Assembly: GCF_030655665.1 (NCBI RefSeq)
Contig: NZ_JAUSPQ010000001.1
Coordinates: forward strand, 1 to 63,911
Length of the DNA stretch: 63,911 bases
Origin: Methanocorpusculum sp.
GTDB lineage: Archaea > Halobacteriota > Methanomicrobia > Methanomicrobiales > Methanocorpusculaceae
Direction: 5' to 3'
Every line of letters starts with the position of its first letter. Position 1 is the stretch's first letter. The position numbers and the translations under genes are program-made. Under the pieces are notes generated by a model. That model saw nothing but the letters and a program-made list of their open reading frames with translations, was not told the DNA's origin and searched no databases. Of this stretch, positions 9,428-18,264 are shown one piece after another.

Positions 9428-10570
9428 CTATACACCTCCGGACAGCTCAGCGATCCCCCGGCAGCAGAGGAAAACTCCCAGTGCCTCAGGAACGGTGTTA
9501 CGACCAGTGGTCAGTGTGTAGGTGCTACCAAGGATCGGCATGGACATGTTGAATGCACAATCAATGGAGATACTGCGTTCACCAAACACCACCGCATCAA
9601 TGAGCGGATCGAACGCATCCAGCTGATCAATGGGAATCGGAACCACGCGCATACCTGAGCCGCCGTGGAGGGAGCCGGGATGACGGATCAGACGCTTCAC
9701 ATCGGTCGTCACAGGCTCGTCAGCCTGGGCTGCGCGGGAGAGGACACCCGACTGAAAGGGTTCATTTTCTGAATTAGCGATCGCCCGGATCACTTTGTTT
9801 GCAAGAAGCACTTCCGATTTTTCCTGAAGCGTCTTCTGGGTAGTTTTGATATTTTTCAAAAACCCAGTCATATCCTTCGTTGAAATGCCAGATAACCCAG
9901 ACAGGTAAGAAAATGCATCCTCCTGAGGCAGAGCCGCGATACGGGAGAGTTCATCCGCCAGCGCGTCGTGATACCTGACCTGCCAGCCCGACTTCTTTGA
10001 TGATACCATCATACTGTCAAAAGAGAGTCCAGTCCCGGAAACATAATTCACCAGCTCACGCCGCTCGGCGGTATCCCAGCCCCGAACGGAAAGAAGCGGG
10101 AGATGGACATGATACCCGCGCCCGCCGGAAAAGTTGATACGCAGATCACGTTTTGCGAACCCAAGCTCGTCTGTGAGCATATCGATGAGTTTGAACAACT
10201 CCTCTTTGACCCGTGCAAGCATAACGTCATACGGACCACGGACGATATGATCAGCATCCAGATCGAAGATTACGTCGGCTCCGAGCCAGTCTTTATCTGC
10301 CATCTGGGCAGCCCCGGGGTGAGTATAATACGCAGTTGAGTAATACACATGGGCGGGAACCATATTTTTCATATAGGAATTGAGTTCCTCAGATGACGTA
10401 AAAGAAATGTGACGCCGCATCCCGGACCGCTGATTTTCTGTAAAGAAAAGAAATCCCCATTCCCGTTCGGTCAGGGACTCGGGCGTATACACCGCGCCCG
10501 CTCCCTGAATGGTTCCGTTGTAGTAGGCGGAAAATCGTTGCCTCAGAAACTCGAGCGTGGCAGGTTTCAT
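9428..10570 (-). CDS. priS: DNA primase small (catalytic) subunit PriS
   Basis: 380 aa. Catalytic aspartates lie in FDLDADH (D103, D105, D107), and the nucleotide-binding SGGRGYHVH follows at 148-156. The archaeo-eukaryotic primase synthesises RNA primers and can also extend DNA. Its ATG overlaps the elp3 stop by 4 bp (ATGA), so translation is coupled, and the GINS gene follows directly. The large subunit PriL is not in the window. Confidence 0.96.
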   Translation of the reverse strand: MKPATLEFLRQRFSAYYNGTIQGAGAVYTPESLTEREWGFLFFTENQRSGMRRHISFTSSEELNSYMKNMVPAHVYYSTAYYTHPGAAQMADKDWLGADVIFDLDADHIVRGPYDVMLARVKEELFKLIDMLTDELGFAKRDLRINFSGGRGYHVHLPLLSVRGWDTAERRELVNYVSGTGLSFDSMMVSSKKSGWQVRYHDALADELSRIAALPQEDAFSYLSGLSGISTKDMTGFLKNIKTTQKTLQEKSEVLLANKVIRAIANSENEPFQSGVLSRAAQADEPVTTDVKRLIRHPGSLHGGSGMRVVPIPIDQLDAFDPLIDAVVFGERSISIDCAFNMSMPILGSTYTLTTGRNTVPEALGVFLCCRGIAELSGGV

Positions 10571-12129
10571 AGATTCTTAATCATATATGGACCTAAACGC
10601 TGATATCCCTGTCTATGATAGTAAGGTCTGACCCCGACACCACTCATCACAGCCACAGAGGTATACCCAGCCTCACGTGCAGTCTCTTCGGCACGTAACA
10701 GAAGCTGCTGACCATATGACCTGTGCTGACGTTTTGCTCCCGAGCCGTGTTCGCCGAGCGGGACGATTTCGCCATACACATGAAGCTCCCGAACCAGAGC
10801 GGCTCCCTCGAGTTCCGGTCTGAACACCGTTCCGGGGAACCGAAGACGAATAAAACCGACCAGTGACTCGCCGGCGACCGTCGAAAGGAAATGTTCTGTC
10901 CCCCCACAGCAGGGATATATCAGTGTTTTCTCTTCATCACAGGCGTTGCTTGGCCGGCGGCCGATCTCCCGACATCGAATACACCGGCAGCTCCCCCCCT
11001 GCTCTTTCAGCCTGGCAGCCGCCATCTGACGAATATGCCCATGAATCGATCCGGAAACGATAAGTTTTGCCGGGATATCCCGCTGGATCCGCTGGAGTCG
11101 GACATACTCGGGAAGCCTGCTTTTTGCATAGGCAAGAAGATCGACAAGCTCGTCCTCATCATACGTGATATACTCCCCCTTTTGCCAGAGTTCTTCAAGT
11201 TCTGCGCCGGGCGTGACCAATGTGGGGTAGATCTTCAGGAAATCCGGACAAAATCTGGGATCGGTGAAGAGCTGATCGAACATCTCCCGGTCACGCGGAA
11301 TAGTGCTTCCATACAGATTCGGCATTACATGGAAGCCCACTTTGATGCCGGCATCACGAAGGAGAGTGTTTGCACGAACACTATCCGAAACTGTGTGTCC
11401 GCGTTTGTTTAACAACAGGAGCTCATCATCGGTGTGCTGAAACCCAAGCTCGACCTTGGTCACACCTAGTTCGAGCATCTTATTGATATGCTCCTCACGA
11501 CACCAGTCCGGGCGGGTCTCAAAGGTCGTCGCGATACAGCGGACATCGGATTTTTCGTTTTCGAGCATCAGCTCATTCACGGATCCGGCAGTGGATTTTT
11601 TTCCGGAGAACTCGTTCATGGCCCGAAGACACTCGGAAACGAACCACTCCTGATACTGCTGATCACGGGCAGTCATCGTCCCGCCCATGACGATCAGTTC
11701 AGCTTTGTCAACGTGATGCCCAAGACGTTTGAACTGTCCTAAGCGGGCGTTCACCTGACGATACGGGTCATACTCGTTCTGACGTGCACGCAGAGCCGCC
11801 GGCTCCTCTCCGGTATAACTCTGAGGAGAGTTGAAAATATGATCAGGTCCGCCAGGACAGGGCAGACATTTACCGTGCGGACATGCACACGGAGATGTCA
11901 TCACTGCGACCGGAGCGACACCAGAGAGTGTCCGTGTCGGTTTTATCATCAGAACACGGCGAAGGGCTTCATACTCCTCAGGTTTCGCAGCGGCGAGAAT
12001 CGAGGAATTCTTCGGCATCACGTCAAGAGCATATCTGCGGCAGACCGAGAGTTTGATATGCTGGATATCCGGATTTGGATCGGAAAAAATGAGTGAGATG
12101 ATCTCACGATAAATGGCGTGCTCTTCCAT
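10567..12129 (-). CDS. elp3: tRNA uridine(34) acetyltransferase Elp3
   Basis: 520 aa radical-SAM/GNAT enzyme. Residues 81-93 hold the cluster-binding cysteines in CACPHGKCLPCPGG, followed by a Rossmann-like SAM domain. A zinc-binding CRCIRCREIG and an acetyl-CoA-binding GNAT domain (EHGSGAKRQHRSYGQQLL, residues about 450-510) complete it. Archaeal Elp3 alone makes cm5U-type modifications at wobble uridine. It heads the leftward cluster and its stop overlaps priS. Confidence 0.96.
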   Translation of the reverse strand: MEEHAIYREIISLIFSDPNPDIQHIKLSVCRRYALDVMPKNSSILAAAKPEEYEALRRVLMIKPTRTLSGVAPVAVMTSPCACPHGKCLPCPGGPDHIFNSPQSYTGEEPAALRARQNEYDPYRQVNARLGQFKRLGHHVDKAELIVMGGTMTARDQQYQEWFVSECLRAMNEFSGKKSTAGSVNELMLENEKSDVRCIATTFETRPDWCREEHINKMLELGVTKVELGFQHTDDELLLLNKRGHTVSDSVRANTLLRDAGIKVGFHVMPNLYGSTIPRDREMFDQLFTDPRFCPDFLKIYPTLVTPGAELEELWQKGEYITYDEDELVDLLAYAKSRLPEYVRLQRIQRDIPAKLIVSGSIHGHIRQMAAARLKEQGGSCRCIRCREIGRRPSNACDEEKTLIYPCCGGTEHFLSTVAGESLVGFIRLRFPGTVFRPELEGAALVRELHVYGEIVPLGEHGSGAKRQHRSYGQQLLLRAEETAREAGYTSVAVMSGVGVRPYYHRQGYQRLGPYMIKNL

Positions 12130-12140
12130 TAGTGATAAGA

Positions 12141-12404
12141 TCAGTGTTCTGCAACAATAGTCTGGCTTGGTTCCTGGACAAACGGAGTCTGGGTTGCCTG
12201 GGCGGAGTTCATCTCGGAAACGATCTCATTTCCTAGAGTGAGAAGAGCAACGCGATGCAGATTCTTATTTTTATGAATATGGATCGGCGAGATCTGCAAT
12301 GCATCGTATTCAGCAGTGTGAACGCTTTTTCCGGAGACGGATTCATAATACTTCTTGACCTGAACCATCAGCATGTGTAAATGGAGTAACTCTTCTTTCT
12401 GCAT
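12141..12404 (-). CDS. UPF0058 family protein
   Basis: 87 aa, starting MQKEELLHLHMLMVQVKKY with the central YDALQISPIHIHKNKNLHRVA, a pattern I recognise as the archaeal UPF0058 family. The clustered histidines (HLH, HIHKNKNLH) suggest metal binding. Function is unknown. It lies 11 bp upstream of elp3 and probably opens that transcription unit. A TATA-like sequence on the same strand (rc of ACATATAGG, about 12460) precedes it. Confidence 0.8.
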   Translation of the reverse strand: MQKEELLHLHMLMVQVKKYYESVSGKSVHTAEYDALQISPIHIHKNKNLHRVALLTLGNEIVSEMNSAQATQTPFVQEPSQTIVAEH

Positions 12405-12658
12405 TATTTTGTAACACCTCTTATCAAAAAATCTTCCTTATTCTTGTCTATCATATCGACACATATAGGTTACTCGTCATATTTATATCAGAGTTCATGA
12501 CAAGCTGTGTTTTTCGGTTAAATGACAGAGAGAAAATTCACCATATTGCTTCAATTAAAAAATAACACCCGAATCTATCTCAAATTTTCGGCGCGTGACT
12601 CGCGGTTAAACGCGATTTTCAGACAGCCTTATATGTAAGGACAGTGTAGGTGATGACA

Positions 12659-13510
12659 ATGAAGGATGATCGGTATGCAGGAATTTTCGGAGGGCTGTTC
12701 GGTTGTGCGGTCGGCGATGCTCTCGGATCATCATTTGAAGGGGCATACAGGGATGAGAATAGAGACGTCGAGATGACAGGAGGCGGGCAGTTCGATCTCA
12801 AAAAAGGCGAGGTCACCGACGACACGCTGATGATGCTCGCACTTGCAGAAACATTCTGTGAAACTGGAGAGTTCACCCGGGATCTTTTTCTCCAGAAGGT
12901 CATCCTCACCCTTCGTGAAGATGACACCACGTTTGGCAGAACAACAAAGACCATTACCTCACTTCTGGAACAGGGATGCACGCCCGAAGAGGCAGTATAC
13001 TCCATCCATATCACGTGCGGGAGCAGAACGAACGGCAGTGTTATGCGGACCATACCTGTCGGTCTCGTGATGCAGGATGATGTTGAAACGACCGCCCGCA
13101 GAGCCTCGGCGTTCACGCATTATGACAGGGATGCGGGAGACTGTTGTGCAGTAATTTCCAAAGCAGCTGCCAGTTTGGCTGCGGGAAAATCAAAAGCCGA
13201 GGTTCTGGCAGATATCCCGGCGAAGTATCTCTCTGGAGAGCTTATACCCTCCATTGACCCAGTCGAGACAACCAGATGCGCCCTCGCCTGTTTTCGGGAT
13301 GGGGACGGATATACTGATGTGATCCGCCGTGCCTGCGTTTTAGGCGGAGACACGGATACGATTGCCTGTATAGCAGGTGGACTCGCCGGGATTTTGTGGG
13401 GTGTACCGCAAAAATGGATAGACACGTTACTCCTGAAGGACAGGATCACGCAGGTCGTCGAACAGCTCAGCAATAAAGCTGCAGAAAGTAGCTCCACTGA
13501 GAAAAAATGA
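12659..13510 (+). CDS. ADP-ribosylglycohydrolase (DraG-like)
   Basis: Metal-dependent removal of ADP-ribose from proteins or other substrates. The start of the domain is FGGLFGCAVGDALGSSFEG, the magnesium ligands occur in VTDDTLMML, and the C-terminal VLGGDTDTIACIAGG supplies the second metal motif. About 283 aa is normal for the family. I place the start at the ATG 12659, about 28 bp after the TATA sequence CTTATATGTA (12629-12638); an ATG at 12653 and a GTG at 12650 in the same frame are alternatives. The gene is divergent from UPF0058, with no toxin-like ADP-ribosyltransferase beside it. Confidence 0.9.
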   Translation: MKDDRYAGIFGGLFGCAVGDALGSSFEGAYRDENRDVEMTGGGQFDLKKGEVTDDTLMMLALAETFCETGEFTRDLFLQKVILTLREDDTTFGRTTKTITSLLEQGCTPEEAVYSIHITCGSRTNGSVMRTIPVGLVMQDDVETTARRASAFTHYDRDAGDCCAVISKAAASLAAGKSKAEVLADIPAKYLSGELIPSIDPVETTRCALACFRDGDGYTDVIRRACVLGGDTDTIACIAGGLAGILWGVPQKWIDTLLLKDRITQVVEQLSNKAAESSSTEKK

Positions 13511-13514
13511 GGGA

Positions 13515-13973
13515 TCAGGTAGGAACGGAACGCATCTCAACAAGCTTCAGGTTCTTCGTACCCTTCGGACATTCAGTGTAGGAACCGAGGACCTCCAAAA
13601 CCACATATCTGCCATTATCCGCGAGACCGTCCGGATGACAGAAGGCATACCCTTTACAGAAAACATCGTCGCAGACAGGAGTATAGGTTATTCGTGTCCT
13701 GCGTGTTGCCTGACTTGTTGGAATCACCGCCGTGATAATCGTTTCGGCAACTTCCACGGCCTTTGCCCCGCCTTCATGAACGGCGCAGTCATGTTTCGTT
13801 TTCCTGACCGAGACAACACGGTACCGTTTTCCCTCATGGAGTTTGGCATTGTGGCAGACCTTTGCTACCTTACATGTTTCGCATTCGGCTGCTTTACCTG
13901 CATACACGAACTCGGCATCCTCATGGGCAAAGACCGAGCCGACAATGGTCACGATTGTTTCTTCCTTTTCCAT
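13515..13973 (-). CDS. UPF0179 family protein
   Basis: 152 aa with cysteines spaced CETCKVAKVC, then CAVHEGG and a C-terminal CDDVFCKGYAFCHPDGL, probably two metal or iron-sulfur sites. This cysteine pattern is that of the archaeal UPF0179 family (COG1860), whose function is unknown. It lies 3 bp downstream of the egsA stop and is likely cotranscribed with it. Its end converges on the ADP-ribosylglycohydrolase gene. Confidence 0.8.
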   Translation of the reverse strand: MEKEETIVTIVGSVFAHEDAEFVYAGKAAECETCKVAKVCHNAKLHEGKRYRVVSVRKTKHDCAVHEGGAKAVEVAETIITAVIPTSQATRRTRITYTPVCDDVFCKGYAFCHPDGLADNGRYVVLEVLGSYTECPKGTKNLKLVEMRSVPT

Positions 13974-13976
13974 AAT

Positions 13977-15059
13977 TTACTCCTTATACAGCTGGGCAAC
14001 GAGGCATGCCGCCCTATCCTGCGTGATCTCTTCATCAAAAATCGTGTAGCGTTCGGGCCGGATCTCTTTTGCCCGAATGATCGCCTCGATAACGATCTCA
14101 TCAGAAACACCCAGCTCTTTTGGTGTAGTCGGGGCGCCGATCGTCCGAAGGGAGTTTCGGATCTTCTGCCAGTCACCCCCATGCATGATCATACTGATGA
14201 TCGTCCCGACCCCGCAGGCTTCCCCGTGAAGGACTTTGCCTGGAACGAGCCGTTCGATCATATGGGCAAACTTATGTTCCCCGCCGGACGCCGGTCTGGA
14301 GCTTCCGGCAATGCTCATCGCCACCCCGGAGGCAAACAGCGCCTTCACGACGATCCAGGCGGCATTCTCGTCGAAAGCTTTGATCTTATCAGCGTTTTCC
14401 ACCATCAGCTCCGCCGTTATCATCGAAAGCGTCATCGCATACTCGCTGACCTGTTCACCGGTTTTTGTTTTGGAAAGATCCCAGTCAAGAACCGCGGTGT
14501 AGTTCGCAACCATATCTGCGTAACCGGCTGCCATCAGCCTATGAGGAGCCCCCGCGATTATTCCCGTGTCGGCAACGATGGCGAGTGGAGGGTGGGCCGC
14601 CACACTGACATTGCCGCCATCGGTCATCACCGAAGCACGCGATGAGGCGATACCGTCGTGGGAAGCGGCTGTTGGAACACTGATAAACTGGATGTCGAGA
14701 TTGTAGGAGACGACCTTTGCCGTATCGATGACCCGACCCCCTCCTACCGCGATGATCAGCACGATCCCGGCGTCCCGGGCAAGATCCTCGATCCGTCCGA
14801 TCTCCTCATAGTTGATCTCCCCTACGATGGCTGAGATCACCTGACGGCCTTCCAGAAGGCTGAGGACCTTGCAGCCCACGTTCTGCATGGTAGTATTTCC
14901 TGAAAGAAGAAGAAGCGGACCGGTGATACCCAGATCGGTGATGACGTTGGGCAGCTGAAGAAGGGCATCATGCCCCGCGATTACATCCCTCGGCATCTGT
15001 ATCCACCGGGATTTGTCAAAGGTTTTATCCTTGAGTATCCTATTATTCTTAGCTTTCAT
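13977..15059 (-). CDS. egsA: sn-Glycerol-1-phosphate dehydrogenase
   Basis: Reduces dihydroxyacetone phosphate to sn-glycerol-1-phosphate, the backbone of archaeal lipids. The 360 aa include the NAD(P)-binding GGGRVIDTAK, the substrate motif VPTAASHDGIASSRAS with a metal-ligand aspartate, and histidine ligands in GGEHKFAH and LHGEACGVG. The length matches the family. It is divergent from the DUF63 membrane protein, 14 bp away, so promoters must overlap the coding ends. Confidence 0.96.
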   Translation of the reverse strand: MKAKNNRILKDKTFDKSRWIQMPRDVIAGHDALLQLPNVITDLGITGPLLLLSGNTTMQNVGCKVLSLLEGRQVISAIVGEINYEEIGRIEDLARDAGIVLIIAVGGGRVIDTAKVVSYNLDIQFISVPTAASHDGIASSRASVMTDGGNVSVAAHPPLAIVADTGIIAGAPHRLMAAGYADMVANYTAVLDWDLSKTKTGEQVSEYAMTLSMITAELMVENADKIKAFDENAAWIVVKALFASGVAMSIAGSSRPASGGEHKFAHMIERLVPGKVLHGEACGVGTIISMIMHGGDWQKIRNSLRTIGAPTTPKELGVSDEIVIEAIIRAKEIRPERYTIFDEEITQDRAACLVAQLYKE

Positions 15060-15073
15060 AGTCGTGATCCAAT

Positions 15074-15910
15074 ATGTTTAATGAATTATATGAATGGATA
15101 GTCGAACTGGAAGGATCAACATATACGGTCATCCAGACGATATTGTATGCATTATTAGTGCTCGTGGGACTGTATATACTTTACCGCTGTCTGAAAAAGG
15201 CAAATATTGCGATCGATACACCCCTAATTCTCACCGGTCTTACTTATATTATTCTTGGCGGGCTTCTCCGCGTTGTGGAGGATACCGGGATGGTCCCCGA
15301 ACCCTGGTGGATCCTGTTTGTGACCCCGCAGGTCTATTTCCTTACCATGTTCTTTGCAATGGCGATGTTGTTTATCTCCTACCAACTGCAGAAGAACAAG
15401 GTCGTTGTGTCATATACGACACCATTCATGCTCGGCGGAGTAATTTCATCTCTTATCACAGCCGGATTTTTGGTATGGTTCGGTTTTACCCAGGCGACCG
15501 ACGTGGATGTGGGTGCGGGAATACTGGTCGTCCTGATAGCGGCGGCGGCGGCCATAGCTCTCTGGGCGGTCCTTAGGTATATTTTACGCTGGGAATATAT
15601 CAATCAGCCATTGTATCTGGTTTTGATTGCCGGTCATATGCTGGATGCCTCGGCGACAAGTTATGCCCTTGCGTTCAAGGGATACATCGAACAGCATGTT
15701 CTTGGTAGCACGCTGATCGATCTTACGGGAACACCGTATGTGATGTTCGCGCTGAAGATCGTGGTCCTGATCCCCGCCATCTGGGTCCTGGAAAAATTCC
15801 GAAAAGAGCCGGGAATGGACAGTATCTGGCATTTGGTGCTGCTCGCGATGATCGTGGTCGGTCTTGCCCCGGGTCTCCGGGACGTGCTGCGCATGGTCCT
15901 CGGTATCTAA
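15074..15910 (+). CDS. DUF63 family multi-pass membrane protein
   Basis: 278 aa with about eight hydrophobic segments, beginning near residues 18-38 and ending near 255-275. ANIAIDTPLILTGLTYIILGG and the PEPWWILFVTPQVYF segment are characteristic of the archaeal DUF63 family. No enzymatic motif is evident and the function is unknown. It sits back-to-back with egsA, which fits a membrane or lipid role, but that is only context. A T-rich stretch at 15930-15950 probably terminates it. Confidence 0.82.
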   Translation: MFNELYEWIVELEGSTYTVIQTILYALLVLVGLYILYRCLKKANIAIDTPLILTGLTYIILGGLLRVVEDTGMVPEPWWILFVTPQVYFLTMFFAMAMLFISYQLQKNKVVVSYTTPFMLGGVISSLITAGFLVWFGFTQATDVDVGAGILVVLIAAAAAIALWAVLRYILRWEYINQPLYLVLIAGHMLDASATSYALAFKGYIEQHVLGSTLIDLTGTPYVMFALKIVVLIPAIWVLEKFRKEPGMDSIWHLVLLAMIVVGLAPGLRDVLRMVLGI

Positions 15911-16026
15911 GATCCCGACATCTCACCCCGCCTCCTTTTTTTAACATTTTTTCCTGATCGTCATCCGTTTTCCTTCATCACATCACCCCACAATACTCAT
16001 ATCCCCTTACAGCAAATATACAGAGA

Positions 16027-17205
16027 ATGAAAGCCTGCATTATGTGCGGCGGAGAAGGGACCCGCCTTCGTCCGTTAACATTTGAGCGTCCAAAACCCTG
16101 TATTCCGATAGCAAATAAACCATCGATCGTACACCTGGTGACGCACCTTGCAAACCTCGGATTTACCGACATCGTTCTGACCATAGGATATTTAGGTGAC
16201 GATATCCAGAATGCACTCGGCGACGGATCGCTTTACGGAGCAAATATCACTTACGTCTCCGAAGAGGTAAAACTCGGTACGGCCGGCAGTGTCAAAAACG
16301 CTCAGAAGTATCTTGAAGATGCCCCGTTCCTTGTGGTCGGGGGCGACCACATGACCGATCTCAACCTTCTGGAATTTTACCGGGACCATATGAATTCCCC
16401 GGCGATCACCTCGATCGGTCTGATCAGTATCGAGGACCCGCGTGAATTCGGTATCGCCGAGATCGACGCTTCCCTTCGGATCCAGAGATTCAGGGAAAAG
16501 CCTGCACCGGGAGAAATCTTCTCCAACCTTGCAAGTACCGGCATCTACGTCTGCGACCCGAAGATCTTCGAATTCATCCCGGAAAACACCAAGTTCGACT
16601 TCGCCAAAGATCTGTTCCCGCTCCTTATGGGGAAAGGATATCAGCTCAACGGCTGGCTTGCACGCGGCAACTGGACGGATGTCGGGAACCCGGAGATGCT
16701 GCGTGCCGCAGAGAAGTGGATCCTGCAGGAAAAAACCGTGACCAGCGTTTCAGGCACGCTGAATGTCAAGGACGCACACATCACCGGACCGGTCACCTTC
16801 GGCGACGGGATCACGCTCGGCGCAGGTTCACGGGTCGTCGGCCCGGTCCTGGTCGGCAATGGTGTGATGATCGGAGAAAACGTCATCATCGGCCCGTACA
16901 CAAGCATCGGAGACAACTGTGTGATCAAAGCCAACGCGAAAATCTTCTCCTCCTCAATTTATAACGGTGTCATCGTCGGATCCAACACCACGATCTCAGG
17001 AAGCATCGTCGATGTCAATACGAATATAGGGGACAACTGTTCGATAGAACACAACACCGTGATCGGTCCGCGGTCCATCCTGCAGAATGATGTCACCATC
17101 CACTCGGGAACAAGGCTCTGGCCCGAGGTCATCGTTCCGGAAGGTTCCGTGATAAAGGTACACCTGCTCAACAGCAAATTCGACTCGCGATTCGAAGGCT
17201 CGTAA
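16027..17205 (+). CDS. Sugar-1-phosphate nucleotidylyltransferase with left-handed beta-helix domain
   Basis: 392 aa. The N-terminal MCGGEGTRLRPLTFERPKP is the nucleotidyltransferase signature, and VVGGDHMTDLNLLEFY contains the metal-binding aspartate. From about residue 250, hexapeptide repeats (ITLGAGSRVVG, GVMIGENVIIG, TTISGSIVDV) form a left-handed beta-helix. Archaeal relatives are bifunctional GlmU-like or mannose-1-phosphate guanylyltransferase-like enzymes feeding glycoprotein sugars. The substrate cannot be set from sequence by eye. A short U-tract follows the gene. Confidence 0.88.
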   Translation: MKACIMCGGEGTRLRPLTFERPKPCIPIANKPSIVHLVTHLANLGFTDIVLTIGYLGDDIQNALGDGSLYGANITYVSEEVKLGTAGSVKNAQKYLEDAPFLVVGGDHMTDLNLLEFYRDHMNSPAITSIGLISIEDPREFGIAEIDASLRIQRFREKPAPGEIFSNLASTGIYVCDPKIFEFIPENTKFDFAKDLFPLLMGKGYQLNGWLARGNWTDVGNPEMLRAAEKWILQEKTVTSVSGTLNVKDAHITGPVTFGDGITLGAGSRVVGPVLVGNGVMIGENVIIGPYTSIGDNCVIKANAKIFSSSIYNGVIVGSNTTISGSIVDVNTNIGDNCSIEHNTVIGPRSILQNDVTIHSGTRLWPEVIVPEGSVIKVHLLNSKFDSRFEGS

Positions 17206-17223
17206 AAAAGAGATATTATTTTT

Positions 17224-18153
17224 TTATGACCGGGCAGCCTTTTCTTTGGCTTCCCGGCATTTATTGATCAGTTCACGATCATTTCCGTTCGCAAACGAGA
17301 GAGCTTTGTCAAAGGACACGATCGAATCCGCATATTTCCCAAGAAGCATCTGTTCATACCCTTTGTTATACCAGGTATTCGCGTCATTTGGAAGAGCGAG
17401 AAGAACACGCCGGAAACAGTCATACGCCTCCTCATGTTTTCCAAGGCAGCTGAGCGCCATCCCTTTATTGTTCATCGCGCCCGTCATTGAACGTTCATAC
17501 TTCAGAGCTTTATCATAATAGAAGAGCGATTCCTCATATTTTCCCTGGGATGAAAGAGCATTCGCACAGTTGAAGTAACTTACCGCATGACCCGGAGCGA
17601 TAGTGACGGCAGCTTTGTAACAGGAGATCGCGTCATCGACCTTGCCGCAGTCAAAGAGCATCGTGGCACGATTGAACCAGTGTTCCGGACCGCGGGGTTC
17701 AAGATCGCAGACCCTCGCCATGATATCGTCGGCCTCCTTATACTTTTTTGCGAGGGAAAGCATCCGTGCATGACTCGTGAGAAAGACCACATCGTCAGGA
17801 GCAAGAGATAGAGCCTTTTTGAAACATTCATCCGCCTCGCCGTACCGATGAAACGTTGCGAGAGTATCCCCTTTATTGTGATAATAGACCGCTGAATCCG
17901 GACGGAGTTCGATCGCCCGATCATAACAAGGGATCGATGCTTTCTCTTCATTGACCATCGCAAGGATACGTCCCTTTTCATGCCAGGCAAGCGGATTTTC
18001 CTTATCGCAGGAGATCGCTTTGTCAAGACAGTGAAGAGCGTCGGTATACCGTTTCAGCCGAATATACGACTCAGCCTGTGCAAGCCACATTGCAGAATCA
18101 GCTTCGTTTGGAGCGGCATTCTCCTGTTTTTTGAACTTATCGAACAATCCCAT
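17224..18153 (-). CDS. Tetratricopeptide-repeat protein
   Basis: 309 aa made almost wholly of TPR units of about 34 residues from residue 20 onward (for example LAWHEKGRILAMVNEEKASI, ANTWYNKGYEQMLLGKYADS). No signal peptide or catalytic domain is seen. It is probably a cytoplasmic protein-interaction scaffold; the partner is unknown. It is divergent from the coiled-coil gene at 18265. Confidence 0.85.
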   Translation of the reverse strand: MGLFDKFKKQENAAPNEADSAMWLAQAESYIRLKRYTDALHCLDKAISCDKENPLAWHEKGRILAMVNEEKASIPCYDRAIELRPDSAVYYHNKGDTLATFHRYGEADECFKKALSLAPDDVVFLTSHARMLSLAKKYKEADDIMARVCDLEPRGPEHWFNRATMLFDCGKVDDAISCYKAAVTIAPGHAVSYFNCANALSSQGKYEESLFYYDKALKYERSMTGAMNNKGMALSCLGKHEEAYDCFRRVLLALPNDANTWYNKGYEQMLLGKYADSIVSFDKALSFANGNDRELINKCREAKEKAARS

Positions 18154-18264
18154 GTAGTAATAAATCAGTTTGCGTTGAAAGATGATGAACGATTCGGAAA
18201 CAGAGAGGAAATAATCCCGAGTTACCGTAAAATGCTTATAACAACCCCTCTAAATTGTTAGTCA

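Noticed and set aside
15379-15947. Minus-strand frames opposite the DUF63 gene
   Set aside because: Shadow frames; the plus strand encodes a clear membrane protein.
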